Assembly: GCF_000959725.1 (NCBI RefSeq)
Contig: NZ_CP009322.1
Location: forward strand, 2,790,001 to 2,854,000
DNA length: 64,000 nt
Direction: 5' to 3'
Source of the DNA: Burkholderia gladioli
GTDB lineage: Bacteria > Pseudomonadota > Gammaproteobacteria > Burkholderiales > Burkholderiaceae
The notes beneath the pieces are model-generated. The model had not been told where the DNA came from. It did no database searches and saw nothing but the letters and a program-made list of their open reading frames with translations. The translations under genes and the position numbers were made by a program. Below, piece after piece: positions 1-8,685 of this stretch (positions are counted from its first letter, which is position 1; each line of letters begins with the position of its first letter).

Positions 1-422
1 GGCTCGACCAGACCACCACCTTGCAGGAGAAGCTGCAAAAGGTGGTCGAGTACAACTTCGAGCGCTACCGGCAGTTCAACCCGACCGATCACGGCACTCA
101 GTCCTGGAGCCTGATCGGCAGGTTGCGGCTCGAGAGCGACGTGCTGAGCGAGAGTGCGCGCGACATGCTCGCATCGTTCACCTCCTCGATTCATGAAGGG
201 ATCCGGCTCGCCGTGGACACGGCCTGGCACAACGGCGAACTGCGAGACGACACGCCGCGAGAGGATCTCGCCTTCCTGCTGATCAACATCGTGAACAGCT
301 CGTCCGTGTTCACGCATGGCACCGGCGGCTTCGACAAATTGAAGCTGTTCTTCGATGCCTTCTCCCGCGTGATGTTGTCCGCCTACGCGCCGGACCCGAA
401 AGCACGCCGTCGAAGCAAGTAA
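1..422 (+). CDS. TetR/AcrR-family transcriptional regulator, C-terminal part (5' end outside window)
   Basis: The reading frame is open from the left edge of the window, so the DNA-binding N-terminus is missing. What remains, about 140 residues, is an all-helical ligand-binding and dimerisation domain of the TetR C-terminal kind, with a helix near the end (residues around DKLKLFFDAFSRVM) and a short basic tail ending RRRSK. It reads toward the catabolic operon that begins 217 bases downstream. The intergenic stretch holds a palindrome overlapping a promoter, so this protein is the natural candidate regulator of that operon; this is inference from position. A non-TetR helical regulator cannot be excluded without the N-terminus. 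Confidence 0.7.
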   Translation, partial: LDQTTTLQEKLQKVVEYNFERYRQFNPTDHGTQSWSLIGRLRLESDVLSESARDMLASFTSSIHEGIRLAVDTAWHNGELRDDTPREDLAFLLINIVNSSSVFTHGTGGFDKLKLFFDAFSRVMLSAYAPDPKARRRSK

Positions 423-580
423 TCCCGACGAGCATTCGACGCGCCTCCCGCGCGTCGGTGCTTACCGCTTCCCCGCCCTTCCCCGCCTCCCCGATATTCC
501 TTCGCGTCGTCCGACGCGTGTCCACCTGCGTCCGCCTGTTTTCGCCTATCGAGCAGGGTAAACACCGCCCCTTCCGTAAA

Positions 581-609
581 TTGACTTACTAGTAAATAAG
601 TCATAAGCT
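581..609 (+). promoter_or_regulatory. Promoter with overlapping palindromic operator before the catabolic operon
   Basis: A TTGACT -35 box (581-586) is followed at 17-base spacing by a weak -10-like TAAGCT (604-609). An inverted repeat with arms GACTTA and TAAGTC spans 583-602 and contains the perfect 10-base palindrome TTACTAGTAA (586-595). It therefore covers the -35 and the spacer, the usual place for a TetR repressor site. A GGAG ribosome-binding site at 631-634 precedes the ATG at 640. The upstream regulator is the likely binder. Confidence 0.6.
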
Positions 610-639
610 CGCTCCACTTACTTTTCTGGTGGAGCAGCG

Positions 640-2244
640 ATGCAGGTATTGACAGCCGATCAGGCAACAGCCTTGATCCATGACGGCGATACGATCGTTA
701 TCGGCGGTTCGGGGTCGGGACATGCCATCCCGGAAGCGCTGATCGAGGCGGTGGAGCGGCGCTTCCTGGCCACGGCGGCACCGCGTTCGATCACGTCGCT
801 GCACCCGGTTGGACTGGGAGATCGCTCGCATCGCGGCATTTCGCATTTTGCGCACCCTGGCCTGCTCAAGCGCGTGGTGTGCGGCACCGTGGTCGACGCG
901 CCGGCGGTTGCCGACATGGCCAACCGCAATGAAATCGAAGCCTACACGCTGCCGCAAGGCGCGCTTTCGCAACTGATGCGGGAAATCGCTGCGGGGCGCC
1001 CGGGGCTGCTGACCCACGTCGGACTGCATACCTTCGTCGACCCGCGCATCAGCGGCGGCAAGCAGAGCACGCGCTGCACCGACGACCTGGTCGAGCTGGT
1101 GGAACTCAAGGGGCGCGAATGGCTGTTCTACAAGCCGTTCGATATCGACGTGGCCTTCCTGCGCGGCACCACCGCCGATCAGGACGGCAATATCTCGATG
1201 GAAGACGAGGCCGTGTTCGGCGAGATGCTGTCGATGGCGCAAGCCACGCGACGTTGCGGCGGGATCGTGATCGTGCAGGTCAAGCGTCTCGCGCAGCGCG
1301 GCACCCTGCCGGGCAAGACCGTCAAGATTCCGGGCATGCTGGTGGACGTGGTAGTGGTCGAGCCGGACCAGCACCAGACCTACCAGACGCGTCACGACCC
1401 GGCTTTCGCGGGCCAACTGCGCATTCCGCTCGGCTCGTTCCCGACCCTGCCCCTGGACGAGCGGAAGATCGTCGCGCGACGCTGCGCGATGGAACTGGAA
1501 GCGGATGCGATCTGCAACGTGGGCTCGGGCATCTGCACGGGCATCGGCATCGTGGCCGCCGAGGAGAACATCCTCGAGCACATCGTGCTGACCAACGAGC
1601 AGGGCCTGATCGGCGGCGCACCGGCCAACGGCCTGGACGCCGGCGCCTCCCGCAACTACTGGGCGATGATCGATCAGCCCTACCAATTCGATTTCTACGA
1701 CGGCGGCGGCCTCGATCTCGCCTTCCTCTCGGCGGTCGAGGTGGATGCGCAAGGCAGCGTGAATATCAGCCGGTTCGCCAACCGGGTGATCGGCATCGGC
1801 GGCTTCGTCAATATCAGCCAGAATGCCCGCAAGATGGTGTTCGGCGGCACATTTACCGCGGGCGGCCTGCAGATCGCCACCGGCGACGGCCAACTCGCCA
1901 TCGTGACCGAGGGCAAGCATCGCAAGTTCGTCGAGAAGCTCGAACAGGTTTCCTATAGTGGTCCATATGGACGCGAGCGCGGCCAGACCACGCTGTTCGT
2001 CACTGAGCGGGCGGTGTTCCGCTCCTCGTCGGACGGGCTGGAGCTGATCGAGATTGCACCGGGCATCGATCTGGAACGCGACATCCTGAGCCAGATGGGA
2101 TTCCGCCCGCTGATTTCCCCGGCGCTGCGGACGATGGACGAGCGCATCTTCAGGGCGGAGCCGATGGGAATCGCGAAGAATCTGGCGGGCAAGACGCGGG
2201 CGCCGCATCCGAGGCTCGCGGCCAGCAACGGGGCCGCGGCATGA
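640..2244 (+). CDS. Acyl-CoA:acetate/3-ketoacid CoA-transferase (YdiF/Pct type, fused alpha-beta)
   Basis: This 534-residue protein has the size of the fused two-domain class I CoA-transferases such as YdiF and propionate CoA-transferase, which move CoA from a donor thioester to a carboxylic acid through a glutamyl-CoA intermediate. The N-terminal half carries a glycine-rich loop (GGSGSGHAIPEAL, about residues 22-34). In the C-terminal half, NVGSGICTGIG (293-303) precedes TNEQGLIGG, where E320 sits at the position of the catalytic glutamate. A good GGAG lies six bases before the ATG. It is first in an operon and overlaps the next gene by four bases (ATGA). Its likely role is to activate a carboxylic acid made by the downstream enzymes; the actual acid is unknown. 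Confidence 0.85.
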   Translation: MQVLTADQATALIHDGDTIVIGGSGSGHAIPEALIEAVERRFLATAAPRSITSLHPVGLGDRSHRGISHFAHPGLLKRVVCGTVVDAPAVADMANRNEIEAYTLPQGALSQLMREIAAGRPGLLTHVGLHTFVDPRISGGKQSTRCTDDLVELVELKGREWLFYKPFDIDVAFLRGTTADQDGNISMEDEAVFGEMLSMAQATRRCGGIVIVQVKRLAQRGTLPGKTVKIPGMLVDVVVVEPDQHQTYQTRHDPAFAGQLRIPLGSFPTLPLDERKIVARRCAMELEADAICNVGSGICTGIGIVAAEENILEHIVLTNEQGLIGGAPANGLDAGASRNYWAMIDQPYQFDFYDGGGLDLAFLSAVEVDAQGSVNISRFANRVIGIGGFVNISQNARKMVFGGTFTAGGLQIATGDGQLAIVTEGKHRKFVEKLEQVSYSGPYGRERGQTTLFVTERAVFRSSSDGLELIEIAPGIDLERDILSQMGFRPLISPALRTMDERIFRAEPMGIAKNLAGKTRAPHPRLAASNGAAA

Positions 2245-3065
2245 CGACCGTCCAGGGCATCCCCGGCCCGCTGTCCGGCAGCACGCGGGTCTATGCCATT
2301 GTCGGCGATCCGATCGCCCAGGTTGCATCGCCGCGCTTATTCAACACCGCCTTTCGCGAGCGCAGCGCCGATGCCGTGCTGGTGCCCTTGCATGTGGCGC
2401 CCGACGCGCTGCGGGAAGTGATCGACAGCTTCCGTGCGATCCGGAATTTCGACGGGCTGGTGGTGACCGTGCCGCACAAGATCGCGGCCACCGAGTGGGT
2501 CGACGAGCTGGGCCCCCAGGCCCGGCTCACCGGCGCGCTCAACACGATCCGGAAAACCGAGGATGGCCGATTGATCGGCGAAAACTTCGACGGGGAAGGC
2601 TTCATCCGGGGTTTGGCCTCGCGAGGACAGACGCTGACGGGACGTCGCGTGCTGGTCATCGGCGCGGGCGGAGCAGGTTGCGCGGTCGCGCACGCCGTCG
2701 CCGCGGCGGGCGCCGATGCGATCGGCGTGTTCGATATCGACACGCGACGTTGCCGGGCCCTGGTGGACGGCATCAAGACCCACCGGCCTGGCCTCGACGT
2801 TTTCGAGGCCAAGCCGGATGCACAGGGCTTCGACGTGATCGTCAACTGCACGTCGATCGGCATGCGCCCCGACGATCCGTTGCCGCTCGACATCACGCAC
2901 CTGGCCGGAGGCGCGCTGGTCGCCGACATCATCCTGAAGCCGGTGATGACACCGCTGCTGCTGGCGGCGAGCGAGCGAGGCTGCGCCATCCACCAGGGCC
3001 CCGCCATGCTGGAAGGCCAGATCGACGCCGTCCTTGATTTCTTTGCCGTTCGTGCACAAACCTGA
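2241..3065 (+). CDS. Shikimate/quinate dehydrogenase-like NAD(P)-dependent oxidoreductase
   Basis: The 274-residue protein has the AroE fold: an N-terminal substrate domain and a C-terminal Rossmann domain with GAGGAGCA (about 136-143). The catalytic lysine is present (TVPHK, K80), as are the asparagine of GALNT (N101), the aspartate of ENFDGEG (D117) and a late EGQ glutamine. The substrate loop differs from true AroE: the usual HSxSP is QVASP, so the first carboxylate-binding serine is V28, while the second, S30, is kept. NTDG is NFDG. This suggests a related polyol or cyclitol acid rather than biosynthetic shikimate. It is translationally coupled to the CoA-transferase upstream. I infer a catabolic dehydrogenase, not the housekeeping aroE. 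Confidence 0.8.
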   Translation: MTTVQGIPGPLSGSTRVYAIVGDPIAQVASPRLFNTAFRERSADAVLVPLHVAPDALREVIDSFRAIRNFDGLVVTVPHKIAATEWVDELGPQARLTGALNTIRKTEDGRLIGENFDGEGFIRGLASRGQTLTGRRVLVIGAGGAGCAVAHAVAAAGADAIGVFDIDTRRCRALVDGIKTHRPGLDVFEAKPDAQGFDVIVNCTSIGMRPDDPLPLDITHLAGGALVADIILKPVMTPLLLAASERGCAIHQGPAMLEGQIDAVLDFFAVRAQT

Positions 3066-3131
3066 CAAGGGCCGACGACAAGACGGGCACTGTCAATTCC
3101 CTGCACGCCAGACATTCGTTGAGAGAGACCG

Positions 3132-4325
3132 ATGAGCATTACCTTGAAGCTCCCAGCCGGCGACGGCACCCTGCAGCCGTATCGACTGCGCGAAGCCACC
3201 CCGTTCACGGCGCACCAGGTACGCCCGCAAACCGCGCGAATCGCCTATTCGGCCGCGCACGTGGTGGCCGATCCGTTCGTCAGTCACGATCCCTCGACGC
3301 AGAACGCGATCGACTGGGAAGCGACGATGGCCTACCGGGAATACCTGTGGTCGCTCGGCCTCGGCGTCGCCGAAGCGATGGACACCGCCCAGCGCGGCAT
3401 GGGAATGGACTGGCCCAGCTCGCTGGAACTGATCAAGCGTTCGCTGGAAGTGGCCAGGCACACGCCGGGCGCGCTGATCGCATCCGGATGCGGCACCGAC
3501 CAGCTCGCGCCGGAGGACGCGCGCAGCTTGGACGACGTGATTCGCGCGTACGAGGAACAGATGGAGGCGATCGAAGCGCTGGGCGGAACGTTGATCGTCA
3601 TGGCGAGCCGCGCGCTGGCGCGGGTAGCGAAATCGCCATCGGACTACGAACGCGTCTACGATCGCATCCTGAGCCAGGCACGGCAGCCGGTCGTGCTGCA
3701 CTGGCTGGGCGATATGTTCGACCCCGCGCTGACAGGTTACTGGGGCACCGCGGATCTGGACGATGCGATGGATACCGCCCTCGGCATCATCGCCGCCCAT
3801 GCCGGCAAGGTCGACGGGATCAAGATCTCGCTGCTCGACAAGCAGAAGGAAATCGCCATGCGCCGCCGTCTGCCGGAAGGCGTTCGGATGTACACGGGGG
3901 ACGATTTCAACTATCCCGAGCTGATCGCCGGAGACGGGATCGGCGCATCGGAGAACCATCGGCAAAGCCACGCGCTGCTTGGCATCTTCGACGCCATTGC
4001 GCCGGCCGCGGCCGTCGCGCTCGGAGAATTGGCCGCGGGGCATATCGAGCGCTATCACGAGATCCTGCAACCGACGGTTCCGCTGGCACGGCACATCTTC
4101 GGCGCGCCCACGCGCTTCTACAAGACGGGCGTGGTCTTCATGGCCTGGCTCAATGGCCATCAGCCGCACTTCACCATGGTGGGGGGCCAGCAAAGCGCTC
4201 GCTCGCTGCAGCATTTCGTGGAGCTGTTCCGGCTGGCGGACGCGGCAGGCCTGCTCGAGCGTCCCGAGCTCGCCGCCACGCGCATGAAAACCTTGCTGGC
4301 GATGAACGGAGTGTGGGATGCGTGA
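3132..4325 (+). CDS. DUF993 / dihydrodipicolinate-synthase-like TIM-barrel protein
   Basis: This 397-residue protein belongs to the family usually labelled DUF993, distantly related to dihydrodipicolinate synthase and other Schiff-base aldolases. VDGIKISLLDK (228-237) puts K231 where the Schiff-base lysine of that superfamily sits at the end of a beta strand. The usual tyrosine pair of DHDPS is not evident. A long helical C-terminal extension carries FMAWLNGHQPHF and MVGGQQSARS. The start has a purine-rich GAGAGAG just upstream. It overlaps the next gene by eight bases, so the two are probably made in fixed ratio. The most likely chemistry is a retro-aldol or lyase step on a keto-sugar or keto-acid; the reaction is not established by the sequence. 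Confidence 0.75.
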   Translation: MSITLKLPAGDGTLQPYRLREATPFTAHQVRPQTARIAYSAAHVVADPFVSHDPSTQNAIDWEATMAYREYLWSLGLGVAEAMDTAQRGMGMDWPSSLELIKRSLEVARHTPGALIASGCGTDQLAPEDARSLDDVIRAYEEQMEAIEALGGTLIVMASRALARVAKSPSDYERVYDRILSQARQPVVLHWLGDMFDPALTGYWGTADLDDAMDTALGIIAAHAGKVDGIKISLLDKQKEIAMRRRLPEGVRMYTGDDFNYPELIAGDGIGASENHRQSHALLGIFDAIAPAAAVALGELAAGHIERYHEILQPTVPLARHIFGAPTRFYKTGVVFMAWLNGHQPHFTMVGGQQSARSLQHFVELFRLADAAGLLERPELAATRMKTLLAMNGVWDA

Positions 4326-5169
4326 TCTGTCCCAGGATCACCGCTGGCTGTCCATCAATACGGCCACGGTCCGGCAATGGCCGCTCGATCGAATCATCGA
4401 GGAATGCGGCCGGCGCCAGATCCGCGCGATCTCGCCCTGGCGCGATCAGGTCGCGGCGGTGGGAAGCGCAAGCGTGGCCCGGCTTCTGCGGGACACCGGC
4501 ATCGTGTTGTCCGGCTACTGCCGTGGCGGCATGTTCCCGGCATCGACGGCGCTCGGGCGGCAGCAGGCGATCGACGACAACCGCCGCGCCATCGACGAGG
4601 CGCGCGAGTTGAATGCGCCGTGCCTGGTGCTGGTGGTCGGCGGTTTGCCGGCCGGGTCGGCAAGCAAGGATATCGGCGCCGCGCGCGAACAGGTTCGCGA
4701 CGGCATCGAGCAGGTTCTCGACTACGCGCGCAGCGTTCACATGCCGCTGGCGATCGAGCCGCTGCATCCGATGTACGCGGCCGATCGCGCGTGCGTGAAT
4801 ACGCTGGAGCAGGCCCTGGATCTCTGCGACGAACTGGATCCGGAAAAAACCGGCGCGCTGGGTGTCGCGGTGGATGTCTATCACGTGTGGTGGGATCCGA
4901 AGCTGAAGGCGCAGATCGATCGCGCGGGTCGCGCTCGCCTGCTGGCCTTTCACGTCTGCGACTGGCTGGTGCCCACGCGCGACCTGCTCAACGATCGGGG
5001 CATGATGGGCGATGGCGTGATCGACATCCCGACGATCCGAACCTGGGTTGAAGCAACGGGATACGAAGGTTTCAACGAGGTCGAAATCTTCTCGAGTGAA
5101 AACTGGGGTAAGCGCGACGGCGGCGACGTTCTCGACATCTGCATCGAACGTCACGCCAGCGCAATATGA
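4318..5169 (+). CDS. Sugar phosphate isomerase/epimerase-like protein (AP-endonuclease-2 TIM barrel)
   Basis: The 283-residue protein matches the metal-dependent TIM barrels that include hydroxypyruvate isomerase, inosose dehydratase and 3-dehydroshikimate dehydratases. The expected metal ligands are visible at strand ends: E147 (IEPLHP), D186 with H189 (VDVYHVWWDP), H212 (FHVCDW) and E256 (NEVEIFS). It overlaps DUF993 by eight bases, which argues for consecutive steps or a complex. Together with the dehydrogenase-like gene this could be a dehydratase or epimerase on an oxidised cyclitol or sugar acid. Subfamily membership cannot be settled by eye. Confidence 0.75.
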   Translation: MRDLSQDHRWLSINTATVRQWPLDRIIEECGRRQIRAISPWRDQVAAVGSASVARLLRDTGIVLSGYCRGGMFPASTALGRQQAIDDNRRAIDEARELNAPCLVLVVGGLPAGSASKDIGAAREQVRDGIEQVLDYARSVHMPLAIEPLHPMYAADRACVNTLEQALDLCDELDPEKTGALGVAVDVYHVWWDPKLKAQIDRAGRARLLAFHVCDWLVPTRDLLNDRGMMGDGVIDIPTIRTWVEATGYEGFNEVEIFSSENWGKRDGGDVLDICIERHASAI

Positions 5170-5228
5170 GCAGTCAAACAGGCAGTGCCGAGGCCAGATA
5201 GAGCCAAGGGATATAACGGAGGAGAAAC

Positions 5229-6500
5229 ATGATTGAATCGGCAAAAGCACAAGCCGGGGCGGATCCCGGGCGGCGGTGGTATCGCGAGATCAGCCTCGGC
5301 CAATGGGGCGTATTGATCGGCGTGTGGTGCGTCTGGGCGCTGGACGCCTTCGATTTCCTGCTGGTCACCTTCGTGCTGACGGACATCGCCAAGGCATTCA
5401 GCGTGGCGCCCAGCACGGCTTCGCTGTTGATCCTGGCCACCTTCGGCGTGCGATGGCTGGGGGGGTTGATGTTCGGCAGCCTGAGCGATCGCATCGGTCG
5501 CAAGATTCCGCTGCTGATCGCGCTGGCATGGTTCACGGTAGGTGGCGCGCTGACCGGCATCGCGTGGAGCTTCGCATCGATACTCGTGTTCCGCCTGTTG
5601 CTCGGCTTCGGGATGGCGCCGATCTTCGCGCTGGGTTCCACCATCATCGCGGAAACCTGGCCGGAAAAGCATCGCGCGATCGGCATCGGCATGCTCGACG
5701 CCGGCTGGGGTATCGGCGCGATCCTGGCTGCGATCGTCTATGGCCTGGTCTATCCGCATTTCGGATGGCGCGTGCTGTTCTTCGTCGGCATCGTTCCCAG
5801 CGCCATCCTGGGCTGGCTGCTGTATCGCTATCTGCCCGAATCCCCGATGTGGCAACGCAGCCAGCAGCAGGCCAAGGCGGGCGGCCGCTGGCCCGCGTTC
5901 CGCCTGTTCGCGGAGCATCCCTGGCTGGTGCTGGTACTCGCCCTGATGCTGATCTTCCTGCAGTTCGCCGCCTGGCCGCTGCAAGGGCTGCTGCCCACCT
6001 TCCTGAAGGGGCTCAACTTCAGTGCCGCGACGATCAGTTGGCTGACCAGCGCCTCGGCGGTGGGGCAGATCTTCGGGTTTTCCGCGTCGGGTTTCGTCGT
6101 GGAATATCTCGGGCGCAAGAAAGGCCTGGCCTTGCTGTTGATTCTGGGCAGCGCGAGCGTCTATGCCTTGGTCAGTTCGGTGAACGTCATGCCGCTGGCC
6201 GTTGTCTTCGCGTTTTTCTCGGGCTTCTTTATTGTCGGCGCGGGCGGCTGCTACGCAACGATCATCGCGGAAAACCTGCCCGGCAACGTGCGCGGTTCCG
6301 GCGTCGGCTTCATCTACAACATCGGCGTGTTCGGCGGCGGTATCGCGCCCTACGTCGTGCTGTCGTCGATCCGCACTCTCCATCTCGACATGGCGGTCGG
6401 CATATGGGTCTTCACCTTGATCGGTGTCCTGCTGGGGCTCGCGATCATCTTCGGTTTCGTGAAAGAGACAAAAGGCGTGTCGCTATTGCATGTCGACTGA
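5229..6500 (+). CDS. MFS transporter, carboxylate/sugar type
   Basis: The 423-residue protein has about twelve hydrophobic segments and the MFS loop 2-3 signature GSLSDRIGRK (about 79-88), followed by RLLLGFGMAPIFALGS in the fifth helix region, typical of proton symporters for organic acids and sugars. The second half repeats the pattern with VEYLGRKKGL. A strong GGAGGAGAA lies just before the ATG. It closes the inner-membrane part of the catabolic operon, 59 bases after the TIM-barrel gene, and is the obvious uptake carrier for its substrate. Confidence 0.85.
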   Translation: MIESAKAQAGADPGRRWYREISLGQWGVLIGVWCVWALDAFDFLLVTFVLTDIAKAFSVAPSTASLLILATFGVRWLGGLMFGSLSDRIGRKIPLLIALAWFTVGGALTGIAWSFASILVFRLLLGFGMAPIFALGSTIIAETWPEKHRAIGIGMLDAGWGIGAILAAIVYGLVYPHFGWRVLFFVGIVPSAILGWLLYRYLPESPMWQRSQQQAKAGGRWPAFRLFAEHPWLVLVLALMLIFLQFAAWPLQGLLPTFLKGLNFSAATISWLTSASAVGQIFGFSASGFVVEYLGRKKGLALLLILGSASVYALVSSVNVMPLAVVFAFFSGFFIVGAGGCYATIIAENLPGNVRGSGVGFIYNIGVFGGGIAPYVVLSSIRTLHLDMAVGIWVFTLIGVLLGLAIIFGFVKETKGVSLLHVD

Positions 6501-6595
6501 CCATTCGGCTTCGATTCGCAAATCTGTAGTCGAACCCGGATTTAAATAAGCAATCCCAAACGGCCTGATATGGCCGCCCGCTTGACGTGCGCGAA

Positions 6596-6623
6596 TTGCC
6601 CGGCCGGTTTCCAGACCGGGCAA
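6596..6623. other. Hairpin in the transporter-porin intergenic region
   Basis: The 223 bases between the MFS gene and the porin contain an eight-base-pair inverted repeat, TTGCCCGG (6596-6603) with CCGGGCAA (6616-6623). No T-run follows, so it is not a classic terminator. It may attenuate readthrough or be an mRNA processing site. A smaller repeat, CGGCC/GGCCG, lies about 25 bases upstream. Confidence 0.35.
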
Positions 6624-6723
6624 GCGTCGACGCACGCCCGTGCGAGCGGTATTCAGGCCGTGGCTCGAATCGTTGAGAACGCACGGGGCGGCCTCACGAC
6701 AATGAAAATACATGGAGGTGACA

Positions 6724-7914
6724 ATGAAACGAACTTATGTCGCGTTATGCGGCACAACCCTGTTGTGCGCATCGCATGCCTATGCCCAGAGCTCCGTGGC
6801 GCTCTACGGCATTATCGACGAGGGCGTGCAATTCATCAGCAACAACAAGAACGTGGTGAATGGCCACAATGTCGGCGGGCGGCAGTTCAATCTCGACTCG
6901 ACCAACGGCATCAACGGCAGCCGATGGGGGCTGAGGGGCAGCGAGGATCTCGGCGGCGGGCTGGCGGCGATCTTCACGCTCGAATCCGGCGTGAACCTGA
7001 ACAATGGCCAGCTCGGGCAAGGCGGCGCCGAGTTCGGCCGACAGGCATTCGTGGGCCTGTCCAGCAGCCGCTTCGGTGCCGTGACACTCGGCCGGCAATA
7101 TGACTCGGTCTTCTACTTCGTGCAGCCCGTCTCGACGATGGGCTACTACGGCAGCGCGCTGTTCTCGCATCCCGGCGACCTCGACAACCTGAACAATTCG
7201 CTGCGGCTCAACAACACGATCCGTTACACCAGCCCGAAGTATCGCGGATTCAGCTTCGGTGGCGAATGGAGCCTCGGCGGCCAGCCCGGCAACATCACCG
7301 GCGGCAGCGGATACAACGCCGGCCTCACCTACGCCAATGGACCGATCACGATCGCCGCCGCCTACGAGTACTTCAAGAACCCGACCGGAACGGCAGGCAG
7401 TACCGGCTTCTTCACGGGCAACCCCAATGGCGCGACACAGCTCAGCGGCGTGCTCAATAGCGGTTATGCGAGCGCGTCCTCGTATCAGGTGGTCACCGGC
7501 GGGGCCACCTATCAGATCGGCAACATGCTGATCGGCGCCGCGTATTCGAACGTCGCGTATGGCAACATCACCGCGCTCGGCGGCAATACCGCGAAATTCA
7601 ATACCGGCGAGATCGGCATCAAATACAAGTTCTCGCCCACGTTTTATGCGGGTATCGGCTACGAGTACACCAAGGGCAGCGCCGTCGGCAACGGTGCCGG
7701 CGGCTCGGTGGGGAACCAGCACTTCAACCAATTGGGCTTGATCGCCGACTACTTCGTCTCCAAGCGAACGGATTTCTACGCCGGGGCGACCTTGCAGAAA
7801 GCGTCCGGCATCTCGTCGACGGGCGCCGCCGCGGTGGCGAACATCGGCAACCTGGGGGATTCCTCCAATACGCGCCAGGCTTATGTGCGTTTCGCAATCC
7901 GTACGCGCTTTTAA
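6724..7914 (+). CDS. Outer-membrane porin, OmpC/Gram-negative porin family
   Basis: The mature protein begins with the classic betaproteobacterial porin start SSVALYGIIDEGV and ends with VRFAIRTRF, whose terminal phenylalanine is the outer-membrane insertion signal. The signal peptide ends at AYA-Q near residue 20. The start at 6724 is chosen because GGAGGTG sits at 6714-6720; an in-frame ATG at 6712 would place that site inside the gene. The length of 396 residues is normal for trimeric 16-strand general porins. GSRWGLRGSEDLGGGL and FGRQAFVGL are typical strand motifs. Its position just after the transporter suggests it serves the same substrate, although it may have its own promoter. Confidence 0.9.
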   Translation: MKRTYVALCGTTLLCASHAYAQSSVALYGIIDEGVQFISNNKNVVNGHNVGGRQFNLDSTNGINGSRWGLRGSEDLGGGLAAIFTLESGVNLNNGQLGQGGAEFGRQAFVGLSSSRFGAVTLGRQYDSVFYFVQPVSTMGYYGSALFSHPGDLDNLNNSLRLNNTIRYTSPKYRGFSFGGEWSLGGQPGNITGGSGYNAGLTYANGPITIAAAYEYFKNPTGTAGSTGFFTGNPNGATQLSGVLNSGYASASSYQVVTGGATYQIGNMLIGAAYSNVAYGNITALGGNTAKFNTGEIGIKYKFSPTFYAGIGYEYTKGSAVGNGAGGSVGNQHFNQLGLIADYFVSKRTDFYAGATLQKASGISSTGAAAVANIGNLGDSSNTRQAYVRFAIRTRF

Positions 7915-8228
7915 TCGGATTCGGGCGGTTTGCTTGATGGCTCCCGGCGACGACCGGCTGCGACCGGCAACGGCGTGCCGGGAAGATGGGCCTGTATGCC
8001 AGGCATGACCTCGCGTCATCCGCATCCTGACGCCACCGCGCTTTTTTCCTCGCGCGTCGCTTCCTAAACTGTCCTTGCATCGCGTCGGTTCGCCTCCCGG
8101 CAAACCGACGCGATGCCGCCCGCGCGCCGCCATCGGCGCGCAGCGACGAATCGAGCCCGCCCTGCCCCGCCTCCCTCCGGAGCGGGCCAGCGCCGGGCCG
8201 CATCTCGCCACGACAGGAGGATTCCCGC

Positions 8229-8349
8229 ATGAACCGACGCCGCACGCTCCTCAAGACCGCCGCCGCGCTGCCCCTGGCCGCCACGCTGCTCGATGCGAAC
8301 CGTGCATCCGCGCAAACGGCCGCAGCGCTTCGCCAATCGCGAAACTTGT
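8229..8349 (+). pseudogene. Truncated Tat-exported protein (signal peptide only)
   Basis: After an AGGAGG-type site (about 8217-8222) an ATG opens a textbook twin-arginine-style signal: MNRRRTLLKTAAALPLAAT, then an alanine-rich stretch ending ASAQ. The reading frame is lost about ten residues later and stops at 8357. Past about 8349 the bases belong, on the other strand, to a LysR gene start. The mature protein is therefore missing, so this is the 5' stump of an exported enzyme of unknown kind. Confidence 0.65.
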
Positions 8350-8466
8350 TCGGCTGATCGCCGACGAAGTCACGCCGAGCGCTTCCGACGCGCGCACGAA
8401 GCTGCCGGTCTCGACGATCGCCGCCAGCACGCCGGCGCCGTTCAGCAGCCGCGCATCGAATGCCAT
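8350..8466 (-). pseudogene. Truncated LysR-family regulator (N-terminal helix-turn-helix only)
   Basis: Reading leftward from the ATG at 8466, with GGAGAT-like bases just upstream of it, 39 residues match the start of a LysR regulator: LLNGAGVLAAIVETGSF, then RASEALGVTSSAISR. The match ends abruptly at about 8350, where the sequence becomes the opposite strand of the Tat-signal stump. Both genes point toward the junction and both lost their 3' ends, so one deletion event explains them. The continuing frame to 8251 is out-of-family and should be treated as non-functional. Confidence 0.7.
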
Positions 8467-8685
8467 CGAAATCTCCTTGCCTGAGTGGAAGACTGGCACG
8501 GGCCGTCGATCATCCCGGCACGGCCGATCCGGCGCTTGACTGCGCATTCTGATGTCAAGGCTACGCCATCGAGCCTGACTTTTTGTCATCACGGCGATGA
8601 CGCGCGAGACCTGCCATGATCCGCGGACGACGCCTACACTGCGCCGCCCGCGTGCTCACGCGCGGCGTTCATGGAGACGACATCG

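Noticed and set aside
601..2328. Long minus-strand reading frame opposite the CoA-transferase
   Set aside because: Composition is His/Arg/Asp-rich, typical of the antisense frame of a GC-rich gene; no domain and no ribosome-binding site, while the plus-strand gene is clear.
2241..3065. Housekeeping aroE
   Set aside because: The substrate loop lacks the first carboxylate serine, and the gene lies in a catabolic operon.
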